NCBI RefSeq assembly: GCF_023101765.2
Contig: NC_064238.1
Location: 4,462,001-4,526,000 of the forward strand
Origin: Spodoptera frugiperda
Lineage: Eukaryota > Arthropoda > Insecta > Lepidoptera > Noctuidae
Length of the DNA: 64,000 nt
Reading direction: 5' to 3'
The position numbers and the translations under genes are program-made. Shown here piece by piece: positions 23,784-35,558 of the stretch (positions are counted from its first letter, which is position 1; every line of letters begins with the position of its first letter). A model generated the notes under the pieces. It ran no database searches. It was not told where the DNA came from and worked only from the letters and a program-made list of their open reading frames with translations.

Positions 23784-26700
23784 CTATACAGCATTTGTTG
23801 GTTTTCGTATCCTAGGAGCAATCTGCAGTCTGAATCCGTCTGATCTCTTCAAGATGATGTCTCCAAGAAGTTTGAAGTCTTTCTCAGGTACCGTGGATGT
23901 ACATTCGTAGTTCCTCAAAATCGTTGACAGCAAAATCTTAAGCTTCAACAAGGCGTATTTGCGACCTGAAAATGTATTATATGATAGGTTAGTCTCTTGC
24001 AGAAACAACTTTAATCAATAATTGAGTTAAGGACTATCCCGATAACATTCGAAAACTGAAATGCTACTAAATTTTATATACTTAAACATCGTGAAATTTA
24101 TGACATTTACAAAGAATTAGTAGCGACAGAACTACTCGAGAGCATCTTAAAATTTAGTGATGTTTAAGTATTTGACCATAAAACTACACTTGGGGACAAA
24201 GAAACGCTGTCACAAGCGCTTTAAAAAACAATGGTTTTGCAACAGAATATTCTCATTTTAAAGGTAATTAAATGGCCTTTCATACGAGATACGTTACCAA
24301 TTAATAAATACGTTAGACAGGGCCATAGTAGTATTCTTACAAATGTAGTGTCACCTTTGTTAAACTAACTACTACTACTACTAACTAACAATAGGTGTCT
24401 AAAAATAGCTAAACCAGTAGGTAGGTCACAGCTATTAGTTTAGAACATAACGTTAATAAAATAGATAGTTTGGTAAGAAAAAAATATTGAAACTAACCGA
24501 CGCAGCTCCTGGGTCCAGCGCTGAAGGGTATGTAGCTGTAGTAGTGCCTGTTGGCCATGTTCTCTGGTAGGAAGTTGTCAGGGTTGAAGGTGTCAGGGTC
24601 CTTGTAGTGTTTGGGGCTGCGGTGGACCTTGTAGGTTCCGATCACAACAGTAGTATTGGCAGGAATGAGGTAATTGTTGGTAACTGAAAATGAAAACATA
24701 AAATATGAAGGTGACTTATAGACACAGGATCAGCAACTTAAAACAGTATTTGGTCGGTCATATGTGGTATATGTATTTTGCAATGAAGGCCACATTCAGG
24801 TAGTTGCAGTGCATGACACTTTCCGGGTAGATAGCCCGTAGTTGTTTTATGCAAGTCGTTGCATAATTATTGCCGAATTTCTGACTAACTAGGTTAACGA
24901 AGTCGCTGTCAAAACAATCTGTATTCTCAACTTGTATTTGATTTTTGATATCGAAAGTTCATTTTAATCTCTATATATAAAAATCAATTACTGTTCTGGC
25001 AAATTTCGGCCTTAAATTGTTTGCGGAAATCTAGGTAAGGTTTAAAAGGTAATAAAAAAATATTTAGGCGGTACGAAGTTTGCCAGGTTAGCTAGTAATA
25101 ATAATTATAATTACCAATGTGAACATCTCTATTCAGTTTCCTTGCGATGACTGGTACTGGTGGGTACAACCTCAAAGTTTCCAAAATGACCCTTTCGAGG
25201 TACTTCATTTCCAAAGTGTCGGCGAAAGTAGCTGGTCTGTCAGAGTCTCCAAAAATATTGTACAGTTCATCGTAGACCTTCGCTTGAACGTCTTTGTAGA
25301 TACCCAGTAGACATAGGACGAAACTGGAGCCAGCAGCCGTGGTGTCGTGTCCCTGGAACATTTTAATAATTAACAAATTTTGAAAGAGCATGTAATCAAA
25401 ATTGGAATTAAACCTACGGCCCGTGCTTTAAGCATTTTCTGAACTAAGTTTTCGACTATGTAGCTTAAAGGATTAGCAAGCTGAAGTGGCAGTGGGCCGG
25501 CCACGTTTATCGAAGAACCAATGATCGTTGGGATACAGGTGTTTAAGCAAGCGTAGTGTGGGGCACCCTCCAGCTAGGTGGAGTGACGATATAAGCAAGG
25601 TGCCTGGTGGCGTCCCAATGGAGAAGTCCCTGTCCAGCAGTTGGACGAGAATAGGCTGATGATGATGATGGTTAACTTAGTTTCGGATCCATTTTCTATT
25701 CATCGATTTGTTAAAGAGTCAATAAGTTTTATTTAAACTTACCTCAAACATAATAGTATCAACTTCCTCTTTGATTTCGTGGTCAGTTAACTGATGAGTA
25801 CCATTTTGAGCTGATTCAATCATGAGATCTAAGAAAGCAAGTCTTTTCTTTTCACCTGAAAGAAAAAGTATAATTAAATTAGATCGAGGAAACGTCTTAT
25901 GAATGACTAATGTAGGATATGAAAAGGATAGACACATTTTTAATTCTTTATTAAAAAGATGAGACATTCCTGTTGGACCAGGGTATACAAACGAGAAATC
26001 TTAGTTACTTCCGTCAACTTTATTTTAAATCTCAGAACGACATTATGTTAAAGAAATATCGATTAACTCATTGATATGAACTTCACCTGTATTGTTCAAC
26101 ACATTATAAAAAAATCTCCTATTTCCTTACTAGAACGACAGTAAAAGAGGCGGATTAGCTAATTAAGTATTAATTGACCCATATAATATAAAAACGTCAC
26201 ACTTACCAACATCATTCTCGTCATTGAAATCCAGGTCATCCCGATAGCCTTTAAACACTGCATCAGAAAGTGTTTTGGCATCATTGGCCAGGACGCTTCC
26301 ATCTTCTTCATTCTTCGTCAGTTCTGCCAGTGTTGGTGGTACAATGCCTTTGTTTTTGTTTTCAAGGTAGGTTTGTTTTTTATTCTTGATCACCTGAATA
26401 AAAAAAAAAAAACATAGTGCAAAATATGTAACTTAACAACTTTGTAACAAAGGTAAAGTTTTTTTTATGGTATAGCCGTTAAACCAGCAAACGGTTCACC
26501 TGGTGATAAGTAATCGATGTCACCCATGAACACCCGAAACAGCAGAGGCGTTACAAGTGCGTTACCGGCCTTTCGGACGGTTAGGAATTTAAGGGTTGTT
26601 GGGGAATAGCGGATTAGGAAGAAGGGTAATTGGGCCTCCGGTAACCTCTCTCACACTTACGAAACACAAAGCATGCGTTGTTTTCTGTGTGGCCGTGGTC

Positions 26701-29700
26701 ACTCGGTCAAGCCGGTCCTTTCGTGCCAATGCATGGGCCTTGAAGTAATTAAAAATATCAAAATATTAACAAAAATCATGTACCTTATTAGTAAGTCCGT
26801 GTATAATGCCCAAAAGCTGTTTCTGCTTTTCAAAGAAAGAGCTGAATTTGAAAATTGTATCAAATCGCAGCCAGAATTTGTAGTGCCTTTGGTGAATAAT
26901 GTCACACATCCTGGAATCAACAAAATTACGTAATTAGTCATAACTCATTTTAAAGAAATCTATTATTTTCTTGATATCGAGTAATTACTTTTTACTTCAT
27001 AATAATAACGAGTGTGATCACTTACTTCATAACAGCCATAGCGTAATCAAAACCTGATTCATCTTGGGTTTTTCTGGTGATACCCATTGCAGTTTCTGGA
27101 AATAATTAAACATATCTTGAAAAGAAAATATAATAGGTTTTCCTTATGGTAAGTGTCCAAAGGTCTATATCGTGTGCATTGCACGCAATGGACGGATCGC
27201 ATCAAAAGTATTGACTGCGTCCGTACGATGCGGATCAGTGGACGCAGTTGTAGTTTTAGTATTAGTTTCTATACAAGACAAACTAAAATCCGTTGCGTGC
27301 GATGTGTACGATGATATAGTAACTGGTTTAGTTGAACTATATATCAATATGATTCTTTTTTAAATATTATGATGGCTGTCTTCATATTTTGTTATAGGTT
27401 TAAGAAAAGGTTCTGTAACAATCTAGTATTAATGAAGACCAGTTTACTTGTTAATTTTGTGTGCTCACCTAGTAAAATGTCCACAGTTGCAGTGCTCATA
27501 TAATCGTGGACATCGAAGGTTTTTCCAACTTCTTTTTGCAGTTTTTCGACAACATTCTTGCTGTTCTGGTTGAAAACTCCAACGAATGATTTCAGAATGT
27601 TGATATGGAATGTCGGGGCAATCATTTTGCGGTGGGACCGCCATTTGTTTCCTGTAAACATTTATTGAATAAAATCAGTCTCTATCAATCGCATTAGCGT
27701 TCAGGTGCAGAAATAATGGCAGAGCAAAGCACGCAAATTTTAAAGTGTACACAATGCAATATTGTAATTCATGAGTTATTATGTTTTAATCAAAATAAAA
27801 TAAACGTTATGGACGAAGAAAGTTTAACTACTCAAAACTAAAAGGACTCACTAGAATGTTTCCATTCGTGTTGAATGTCTGTAAAGTTTTCTATATATTC
27901 TTTACCCTTAGTATGAGTTTGCTTTCCGTTTAAAGTAATCGAAACGTCGTCCCGATTGGTTGATTTATTCAAGTCGGCCAATTAGAACGCCGAATATTTC
28001 GAGTACTTTAAACGTAAAGCAAACTCATACTAAGGGTACAATATCTATTCTTACATTTACTTGCCCAGTTCCCTTTGTAACAGTTCCTTACAAATGTGTA
28101 TTTATTTGTTCCTTAACCCATCGCGTGTTTAACTTAACGTAAATATAATATTAGTTATGACTTTCGCAATTAAGCACATTTTGTTTAAAGGTAAATGGAC
28201 TTACAGGCGTAACTCAAGACCTAGTCAGCTGTCTGATGGAATGTGATGCATCGTCAGCAGAATTTATTAGGAACAGTTTTATTTGCTACCCAGTGTTACT
28301 TTCAATTCATGAAGTGTGATTTAATTATGAATATGGTAATGTATTGAAAAGTTGAAACAATTTATTCTAATGAGTATTTCAAATAGACTGGGAAGGCACT
28401 AAACGTTAAAGCAAATATTATAATATTAATAAAATGTCTGTCTGTCAGTTATCTAGTGAAGCTATTTGTTAACTACTTCAAGAATAACACGTTCGTGATG
28501 TGTTGATCAGATGTTGAAGTTGACCCAATCAGTTCATCATCCATCATAGGTCAAATAAAAAAACTTACCGATCCCAAGCAACTAAGTATTAGCAGCATGC
28601 AGTCATTCATGATCGGCATGAAGTGGTAAAATAATATGCGAAATCTGTAGTTTTCAAGTAGACGGTAGGTATTTGTTATAAATGTTAATGGATGTTTAAT
28701 TATTCTGTTAACGCTTTGTAGACTTAAGTTATGTATATGTAATGCTTAAATAAAGGCGAAATTGGCACAAGTATACACGTTGATTTGTGTTCTATATTAT
28801 TGTGAAACTAGTTTAAAAATATTCTTACCTGTACTAATAAGAAGACCTTCTCCGAGCCATGGTTTAAAGAATCGGTATTCAGGAGCTTTGTCGATGTGAA
28901 CTTGGCTATTGAGTATGACTTCAATGTCTTCGGGATCCAGTAGAAACACTATTAATTTGCTGCCAAGCCACCCTCGAATCACAGTGCCATACCTATCAGC
29001 ATATTCAAGACCGACGTTCACCAGTTCTGAAATGTATAATTTACTTTTGAGTAAGTCAGGTCATTTACGTTATTGGTCTCCAACCACTAACCAATCTTTT
29101 GTAAAATCTATGTGGTTAGAAGTACTGAAAAATATACTGAGACGGGAAAATCATCCAATGGCTTCTCCCTCCTTGGAGGAGGCGAGAGAAAAGTGTCAGA
29201 CTCTTACTGACTAAAAACCACTCCGTTCCTACTCCTGCTTTTCGAGCGGGAGCTTCGCAAACCAGGTAGGTAGGCCAGAGCGTTTGAAGATCAAATTCAG
29301 TGGTGTGCAATAGCACAAATAGAATTGAATCGTCACACAAAAAAAGAAAACAGCTAAGTATTGATGCTGCTTGTCATAGTCTCTGTTTCAGGGGAATAAC
29401 GGGATCGAAGGGTTTTAAGAACATATAGTAGGCCTAATCTCTGAATCTACTATTGTACATGTAGACGTGTAATATACACTTAGTTTCCACTAGTTACGTT
29501 ATAAGTCCCAGGTCTTTTAAGTTTTAATAAGAAATTGTTACTTACGATCCGGTTTCTTCCCCAAAGCAAGGAGTGCGTTACCGAAAAACGGTACAGCTTC
29601 GGGACCTGGCAGGACATTGCCCAATCTGAACAATCTGGATTGCTGCTGCCATCTATGTATCATCCATAGACCAGACACAACTGCTACCAGACCGTAGAAT

Positions 29701-29753
29701 ATGAAACGTGTGTGCCAATCCACATAAACGGTGTCGTCTATAAACGGCGCCAT
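23784..29753 (-). CDS. Cytochrome P450, CYP4G type, complete (563 aa)
   Basis: Ten minus-strand exons: 29546-29753, 28829-29026, 27469-27651, 27026-27095, 26784-26910, 26207-26393, 25743-25855, 25115-25352, 24498-24683 and 23784-23965. They total 1692 bp, 563 codons plus TAG. The anchor FIFYGLVAVVSGLWMI (about residues 17-32) and hinge VLPGP come first. Exon 6 encodes the CYP4G insertion and is one codon longer than in the neighbour gene; exon 10 is one codon shorter. GHDTTAAGSS starts at about 363, ETLR is at 420-423 and FNPDNFLPE follows. FSAGPRSCVG holds ligand Cys502. Every catalytic motif is intact. The family role is ER-bound oxidative decarbonylation giving cuticular hydrocarbons. Minus-strand AATAAA sequences at 23587-23597 lie about 190 bases past the stop and probably set the 3' end. 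Introns carry a SINE-like copy and an RTE LINE fragment without harm to splice sites. Confidence 0.95.
25445..25674 (+). mobile_element. RTE-type LINE 3' end (truncated, decayed)
   Basis: The plus strand translates to a piece like LKWQWAGHVYRRTNDRW, the conserved tail of RTE/BovB reverse transcriptase proteins. It is followed by GTGGGGCACCCTCCAGC, GGTGGAGTGACGATATAAGC and GGACGAGAATAGGCTGATGA ending in GATGATGATGG. Only the last 230 bases remain. It inserted antisense in intron 7 of the third P450 gene. Confidence 0.7.
26459..26735 (+). repeat. SINE-like element, 'CCGGAGTGAT' family, near full length
   Basis: Opposite in orientation to the copy in the second P450 gene, it fills most of intron 5 of the third P450 gene. 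It has TTTTTTATGGTATAGCCG, GGCGTTACAAGTGCGTTACC, GGTTAGGAATTTAAGGGTTG and GGGCCTCCGGTAACCTC. It accounts for most of this intron being about 390 bases rather than the 110 of its sister. Confidence 0.7.
27903..28038. mobile_element. Foldback MITE, 136 bp
   Basis: TACCCTTAGTATGAGTTTGC and CGTTTAAAGTA at the left are matched inversely by TACTTTAAACG and GCAAACTCATACTAAGGGTA at the right. The arms are about 35 bases with one or two mismatches. The interior of about 65 bases is non-coding. It lies in intron 2 of the third P450 gene. Confidence 0.8.
29140..29283 (+). repeat. SINE-like element ('AAATCATCCAATGGCTTCTC' family)
   Basis: This fairly complete copy of the family at 5741 has AAAATCATCCAATGGCTTC, AGTGTCAGACTCTTACTGAC and CCGTTCCTACTCCTGC. 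It lies in intron 1 of the third P450 gene. Confidence 0.65.
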
Positions 29754-30179
29754 TTCGCTGGAATAGAGAATAAATATATTGAGTCAGTAAAACGTTTTGC
29801 TAAGTAGGTACCTAAAGTTTGTAACAATATCACTACAAAAAAACAGTGACAGTATAATATTTTTTTTCTAATGAAACTAGAAAATATTCTATTGTTTGAG
29901 TAATAGATTTTTTATATTGTTTTATCGATGTGATAGGCACAGTAGGCACATTATAGCACAATAGGTATTACCATACTACACAATATACAACCACTTTTCA
30001 CTAGTTATATTATAAGACCCATGTTATATCTGAATTAAAATCCAGCTAACGAATTGACATGTGAGTTTGTTAATAATAATAATCTTCGAATATAAGAGAC
30101 ACTATAGAAAATATTGTGTCTCACAATAAGTTACACAAATAAGTTAGTCACAAAATAAAATTAAATAATAATAATCCAC

Positions 30180-30232
30180 CTGTCTCTACGCGACGTGCTC
30201 TCTTCAATAAACACAACAATAGTAATGAAATT
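30180..30232 (-). promoter_or_regulatory. Candidate non-coding first exon of the third P450 gene
   Basis: On the minus strand a GC-richer stretch ends in GAGACAG|GTGGAT, a fair donor. Together with the acceptor CTATTCCAG just before the start codon (29753) it could form a 5' untranslated intron of about 420 bases. The start of transcription is not evident. The evidence is positional and splice-motif only. Confidence 0.2.
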
Positions 30233-31450
30233 TCAACAACGTGCCCTGTATTAAACTTTTAATATTAACCTCCAATATTTACATATCATGTACGCATTTA
30301 TAATTTTAATAATATTTGAAAGTGATTAGGTCAACGTTTAAATGAACTCTGTTAGGCCGCATACATACTGGCATATTATAATGGCACATTATGATATGGC
30401 ATAAAATTGGTTTAATAATCAATTTCATTTATAGTCACCAATATTAATTGAAACAACTAATTATGCAGTTCCATACTATGTTTCGAATTGTTACGAAACG
30501 GAGATCTAGATGAGGTGTAGGACCACGATTTTAAGTAGCTTTTTCGACGTTTCAAGACTACCAAATTTTTTTATTCAAAAGCTTACCGTTTTTGATATTT
30601 CAAATGAGTATTGACTGCTATTAAATTTTGGTCATCTTTGCTATTCTTACAGGTGTGTGAAGGAGGGCTCTCCCCTTAGAGAGGATTTCTAATAAACAAA
30701 TTTCAGGTACAAGAAAATGGGAAGAGGTAATATGAGAGAGTACTGTGGCAAGCACTTTATCATAAATATTAATTGATTTTGATGTTGACTTCTCACCTCG
30801 ATATTCATTGTTTACTAATTATTATGGTACTTGATCAACTGACACAAGCAAATCAATGAACTATTATGATGGCTTTTCTTTGTAATAAAGATTTTTACCT
30901 CATACCAATGGACCCTGTGAACTTTGATTCAGCTTGGAAACAATTTCTGCGCATGTTTGTTAAGTTTTTCGTACCCGATAACATTTTTCTAACAAGAATA
31001 AATCTATCGAAAATATTGCGAAATCGGTTCAGTTGTTTTCCGCTTAGCAACAAACTTTACGATTCATTTTTATATTAAAGATGTGCATTACAGACCACTT
31101 TTCAACACGTTTGTAACACATACCTTTAGTTTATTAATAGACCTGGAAAACTACGAACCATATTTTGTAATTAAGTACATTACTATTCGTAGATGATAAA
31201 AATATTAGCATCGGGTTAGAATTTAACCCATAAAATAGCGACAATATATTGTAACGCCCGGGAAACTCGAATATAAAGCTAATAACGTAATCTATAAAAG
31301 TAGTAAATTATTTTAGCGGCAGTGCAAGGTTGAGAGAAACTTTTAAGTAGGTAGTCCCGATGATTTACTGTATATTAATTAAAATGAACATTAAAGACAA
31401 CAGTTATTTCAAATTCATTTTTTATAAAATAAGCGATGTTAATGATACTT
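30233..31450. other. Intergenic, fragments of dispersed repeats only
   Basis: AT-rich DNA. The piece at about 30880-31080 (GGTTCAGTTGTTTTCCGCTT near its end) resembles a dispersed repeat, also hinted at near 33890, 47690 and 48890. No gene was seen. Confidence 0.35.
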
Positions 31451-31603
31451 AGATGTCGGCTTATTGCAAGATATCATTAACTGCCATTTAGGATAATATG
31501 GGCAAATCAACAACCAACCAATACCTTATTCAAACTAAAGTACCGTTTATCCAGAATAGTGGGATATGTCACATAATGACATCTTGCAATAAGCCGACGT
31601 AGA
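31451..31603. mobile_element. Small foldback element
   Basis: GATGTCGGCTTATTGCAAGA plus TATCAT at the left is matched inversely by ATGACATCTTGCAATAAGCC plus GACGT at the right, arms about 25 bases. The spacer of about 100 bases is non-coding. It is a probable short MITE. Confidence 0.7.
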
Positions 31604-33060
31604 ACAGTCATTTGTTGTAGTCACTTTAGATTATTTTGAATTTTGATCGCACTAAAATTTAAGTGTTAGTACTATTAAGAAAAAAAACCCTGTAACCTTG
31701 ATCTAATTAAATAGGTCATTGGTGGTTAATGCCGACTCCACAAGGCAAGAATGAGATTACCTTAGCGAATTTGTTAGCAATTCACTTGAAAGCGACTTGC
31801 TATAATATTTGAAACAGGCACCTATGGAGCTCGCGTTTTTAAATAGTAAATAAACTGTTAAATTATTTACAATTTATTTAATTAGTATTTTATGTATTTA
31901 TCAAAACTATTCAATCTTTTAGTATCTACATTATTGAATTTTTCTACGCCTACTTAATTTAACATATCAAAGACCGTAAGAAATATTTCCTACCAGCTGC
32001 ACTGTTTTGCGTAAAATTAACTGAATTTGTGTAAGTATGATATTGATTTATACTCTATGTAAGTATGATATATCTATACTCCTTGAAAAAATAGTGATCT
32101 TGACCAATCATAAGTTTGTTGTCAATCACACGCAACAAGGTTAATGTTATTTCCTTTTTCTTATGACTTATTTTCATGTATCAAATATTTAAATAAAGAC
32201 GTCATCGCCAATTAGTTTATCAAACTTTAGGTACGTAAGCAGGTCCATAGACTGAAAAATACTTAGGTACGTCATAAAACCTTGACTTTCTTGAGTTTGT
32301 AATTTTGATTATTTATAAATTAAAGAACTTACGTAAGCCTATAGCGTCATAGTATTTGTTAAGCAAGAGTATAGTGATCATCGATTATCAGAGGACGTCG
32401 AAAGGAAAGAAAAGTATGAGAACATAAAGATATAAAATATAGGCTTTCGTCTAAGAAAGATTAATATATACTGTATACTGCGTATATTATATACTGCGTA
32501 TTTTCTGTCTTACAATAACCAAATATTTATAATATTAATACTAATATTATAAATGTGAAAGTTTACAAACTTCGCATTTGTTTGTTGCTTCTTCACGTCA
32601 AATCAGCTGAAGGGATCGAGATGAAATTTGGAACAGGTATAGATTATGGTATTTTTATAAGTTTAAAACTCCCCTCAGTAATTCCAATTTATTAGTCATT
32701 CTTAAATGTGTATTGAGTCTTTCATGACTTCAACATTGTTGAAATAAGGTGCATACTTATTTATACATCCATGCAGGTACATTACACACATTGCATATTA
32801 ATTCAAACACATCACATTGTCACACACACTATATAATTGAAATCTTACTTTATATGTATGCCGAATGTTCCGAAAACATTGTTTATTATACATTTTCCTA
32901 GCACTAAAATGCCGTAGCTCACTGCAATACCGATCTCACGCATGGCCTTAACTATTGAAGATTAGAAACTTAATGATAATATTCACGTTCTTCACTCATA
33001 CACTATGAACTTAGGAGTTTGTTTCCAACGTCAAAACGTAAAATTATATTTACGTAACGT
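31604..33060. other. Intergenic, one dispersed repeat
   Basis: The fragment at about 32525-32660 (AAATCAGCTGAAGGGATCGA then GAAATTTGGAACAGGTATAG) recurs at about 51410-51535. The rest is AT-rich and shows no exon. Confidence 0.4.
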
Positions 33061-33061
33061 A

Positions 33062-33327
33062 ACGTCACGCCTTTTTAATCCCCGAAGGGGTAGGCATAGG
33101 TGTACATTATGGCACATAATGTGCACCCACATTTCACAATTTATGTTGTAAGTCCCATGTAACATGTGTATAGGTGGTGAGCCTGTTGCCATATACCGGG
33201 CACATTTCCAGACTCCGTGCCTCCACTGAGAAATTTTTCGTAAAACCCGAAAAAATCCCAGTAATACTTTACAACCCGAGACCTCTTGCCCGGCAGTCGC
33301 ACTTGCAACCACTCGGCCAACGAGGCA
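33062..33327 (-). repeat. tRNA-derived SINE-like element
   Basis: The minus strand begins GCCTCGTTGGCCGAGTGGTT, an excellent A-box-like, tRNA-Ser/Leu-like start, followed by a tRNA-unrelated body. On the plus strand it ends ACGTCACGCCTTTTTAATCC. A full copy lies at 52463-52743 and a fragment at 41958-42062. It is a SINE rather than a tRNA gene, because the acceptor stem and remaining arms are lacking. Confidence 0.7.
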
Positions 33328-33498
33328 ATATAAAATAATATTTTATATTTTAAATTACAATATAGGTTTAAAAATAGAAAATCTGTATAATGTATTCTGT
33401 ACAATAGGGTTGAGCATAATACATCAGGCCTGAAATATTATTTTCGTTCTTCATGTCAGAGATCTTCGAAAATCGAAACTCCAAAATTTCCCCAAGAA

Positions 33499-33662
33499 AC
33501 CCATGCTTCGGTACGAATGGGTCGGCTAGACCGGAGTGATCACGGCCTCACAGAAAACCGACGTGGAACAACGCTTGCGTTGTGTGAGTCATTTGGCGAT
33601 AAGATTGCTTACCATCGTGTGATCTGTCTGCTCGTTTACCGGCTTATTTCATAAAAAACCTT
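33499..33662 (-). repeat. SINE-like element, 'CCGGAGTGAT' family, internally deleted
   Basis: It has ATGCTTCGGTACGAATGGG, GACCGGAGTGATCACGGCC, CAACGCTTGCGTTGTGTGAG, then jumps to CTGCTCGTTTACCGGCTTAT. The central CCCCAAAAGGCCGG part is missing. Confidence 0.65.
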
Positions 33663-35558
33663 CATCCAAGAATGAAATTCAATGTACATATTTTGTATGT
33701 TCAGCGAAATTGCACGGTTTCAAAATTACCTATATCACTTTTTTTCGTAACATGTCTTCAGTCTATTTATTACTCTAATATGTCTACGTATCTTATTCAA
33801 AAATGGAACTCCTATTAACATTGGTTTTCCAAAATACATACTTACTAACTGACACGGCAAAAGTTATTTTGCCTTATACATTATTTCTAGAAAACAGGTA
33901 ATAGCCGATTCTCAGACCTACTAAATATGCATATAAAATTTGGTAAAAATCGGCAAAGTCGTTTCAGAGGAGCATGGTAACTAACATTGTGACATGGAAA
34001 TTTTATATACCTATTATATTAAGTGGAATCAAAAGTGGTATTTCAAAAAAAAAAAACTCGATATAATAAACTGAACTCGGCAAAGTGGCGCTAAAGTATC
34101 GATAAGCTTTATTATAATTTTGTTGGTAAATAGCATTAGTGTGTTCTATATACATAATACTTGTTGTAGATAGTCATTATCATACTCATACATTAATCTA
34201 TTGGTAATACCTCGATAGTGCATACTTTAGTCTAATCAGAGCAATGGGACTTTTATTATAAACATGCTCACTTTTGTGAAGATTGTTATAATAGTTTTAA
34301 AATTATAACGTTCGTGAGACATACTAAATTAATTATTATGTTATCACTCTTTGACGAGGAACTCGACTAGTTTCAAACCATGCTAGAGGCTCATATTCAT
34401 GAGCAGCATTCCGCGACACACGACGCGCGACGAGTAGCAGCGACACTCGCAATCTACAATAGTTACCTATGTAATTCAAAAGATGTAGTTAAAGGTTTCT
34501 TTTCAATAGAAATGAAGAGGAAAAAGTTATTGAATAAAATAGATGCTTTTGGGTTCCTCAAATCAAATGAAGCAAACTTATTAACAAACAAACTTTTGCA
34601 CCACACCTAATATTATAAATGTAAAAGTTTGTTTGTTTTGTTGTTTGTCCGTCAATCACGCTGAAACTACTGAACAAATTTTGATGAAATTTTGAAAGAT
34701 GGTATTCAGACAGGGTATGAGTTAACTTGGGTGGACTAGGGGAATGCAGGCAAAGCCAGAAAGACAGAAGCTAGTGTATAATATTATTGTAAGAAGTTAG
34801 ATAATTAAGTACCTACTTATGTAGGATTTGTGATGTCATTGATATTATATTTCGCATTTTCGCAACTACTTGTCATTATTTATTAAAAAATCTGATAAAC
34901 AAGAAAATAAATATTTTTGTGGTTATTATTTACCTATTTAACGATGTTTTTTTTATTTTTTTCATTAATTTTAATTGAGGAAAATAGATAATTTATTAAT
35001 CGTGTTCTAATTATTATTATTTTTTAAAATTTTAATTACTTTATTAATTATGTTAGTCATATTTTTTTGAATACTGAATAATAATAAAACGGCATTCTGC
35101 AACAAAAAAAACGCCATTCACTTCGAAGGCGTAGAACCCATTAAACTTGACCAGACACGAGACGAGTGAATTTTTAATCAAGTAGTCGAGTCCAAATAGG
35201 AAACGACAGCACGCGTCTTGACGCTGATTTTCTTAGAACTTGATTTTAATATGTGTTAAGTTTTATAGTTGTGTTTAGTCAAAAAAAGTAAACAAAAATC
35301 ACCTTTGTTTCGATCACGATGACATTGTAGCAGTGTCGCCGTCGATGAGATCCCATTCTCGACCTCCATCACAAGTTCAATCGAAAAAACCAGTTCGCCA
35401 ACACGTTTCCACAAATTCCTACGTTCAGTGCAGTTTACATTTGATTACAAAAATACAAATGCCATTACACGACAGAGCCACAGTTAACTTGAGTGGGTGA
35501 TAAGATAAAACACAATCTCCAAAGCGTTCGGAGGTTCATAAAGTCGTTGTTTGGGATC
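33663..35558. other. Upstream region of the sugar transporter gene
   Basis: 33890-34010 and 34605-34780 are dispersed-repeat fragments (AAATTTGGTAAAAATCGGC; CTGAAACTACTGAACAAATT). Between about 35300 and 35558 composition becomes more balanced, fitting a 5' untranslated region. TTCAGTG at 35424-35430 is an initiator-like match, but no TATA box is evident. Confidence 0.35.

Noticed and set aside
33300..33330. Possible tRNA-Ser/Leu gene on the minus strand
   Set aside because: The GGCCGAGTGGTT head is not followed by the rest of a tRNA and recurs in a full SINE copy at 52463-52743.
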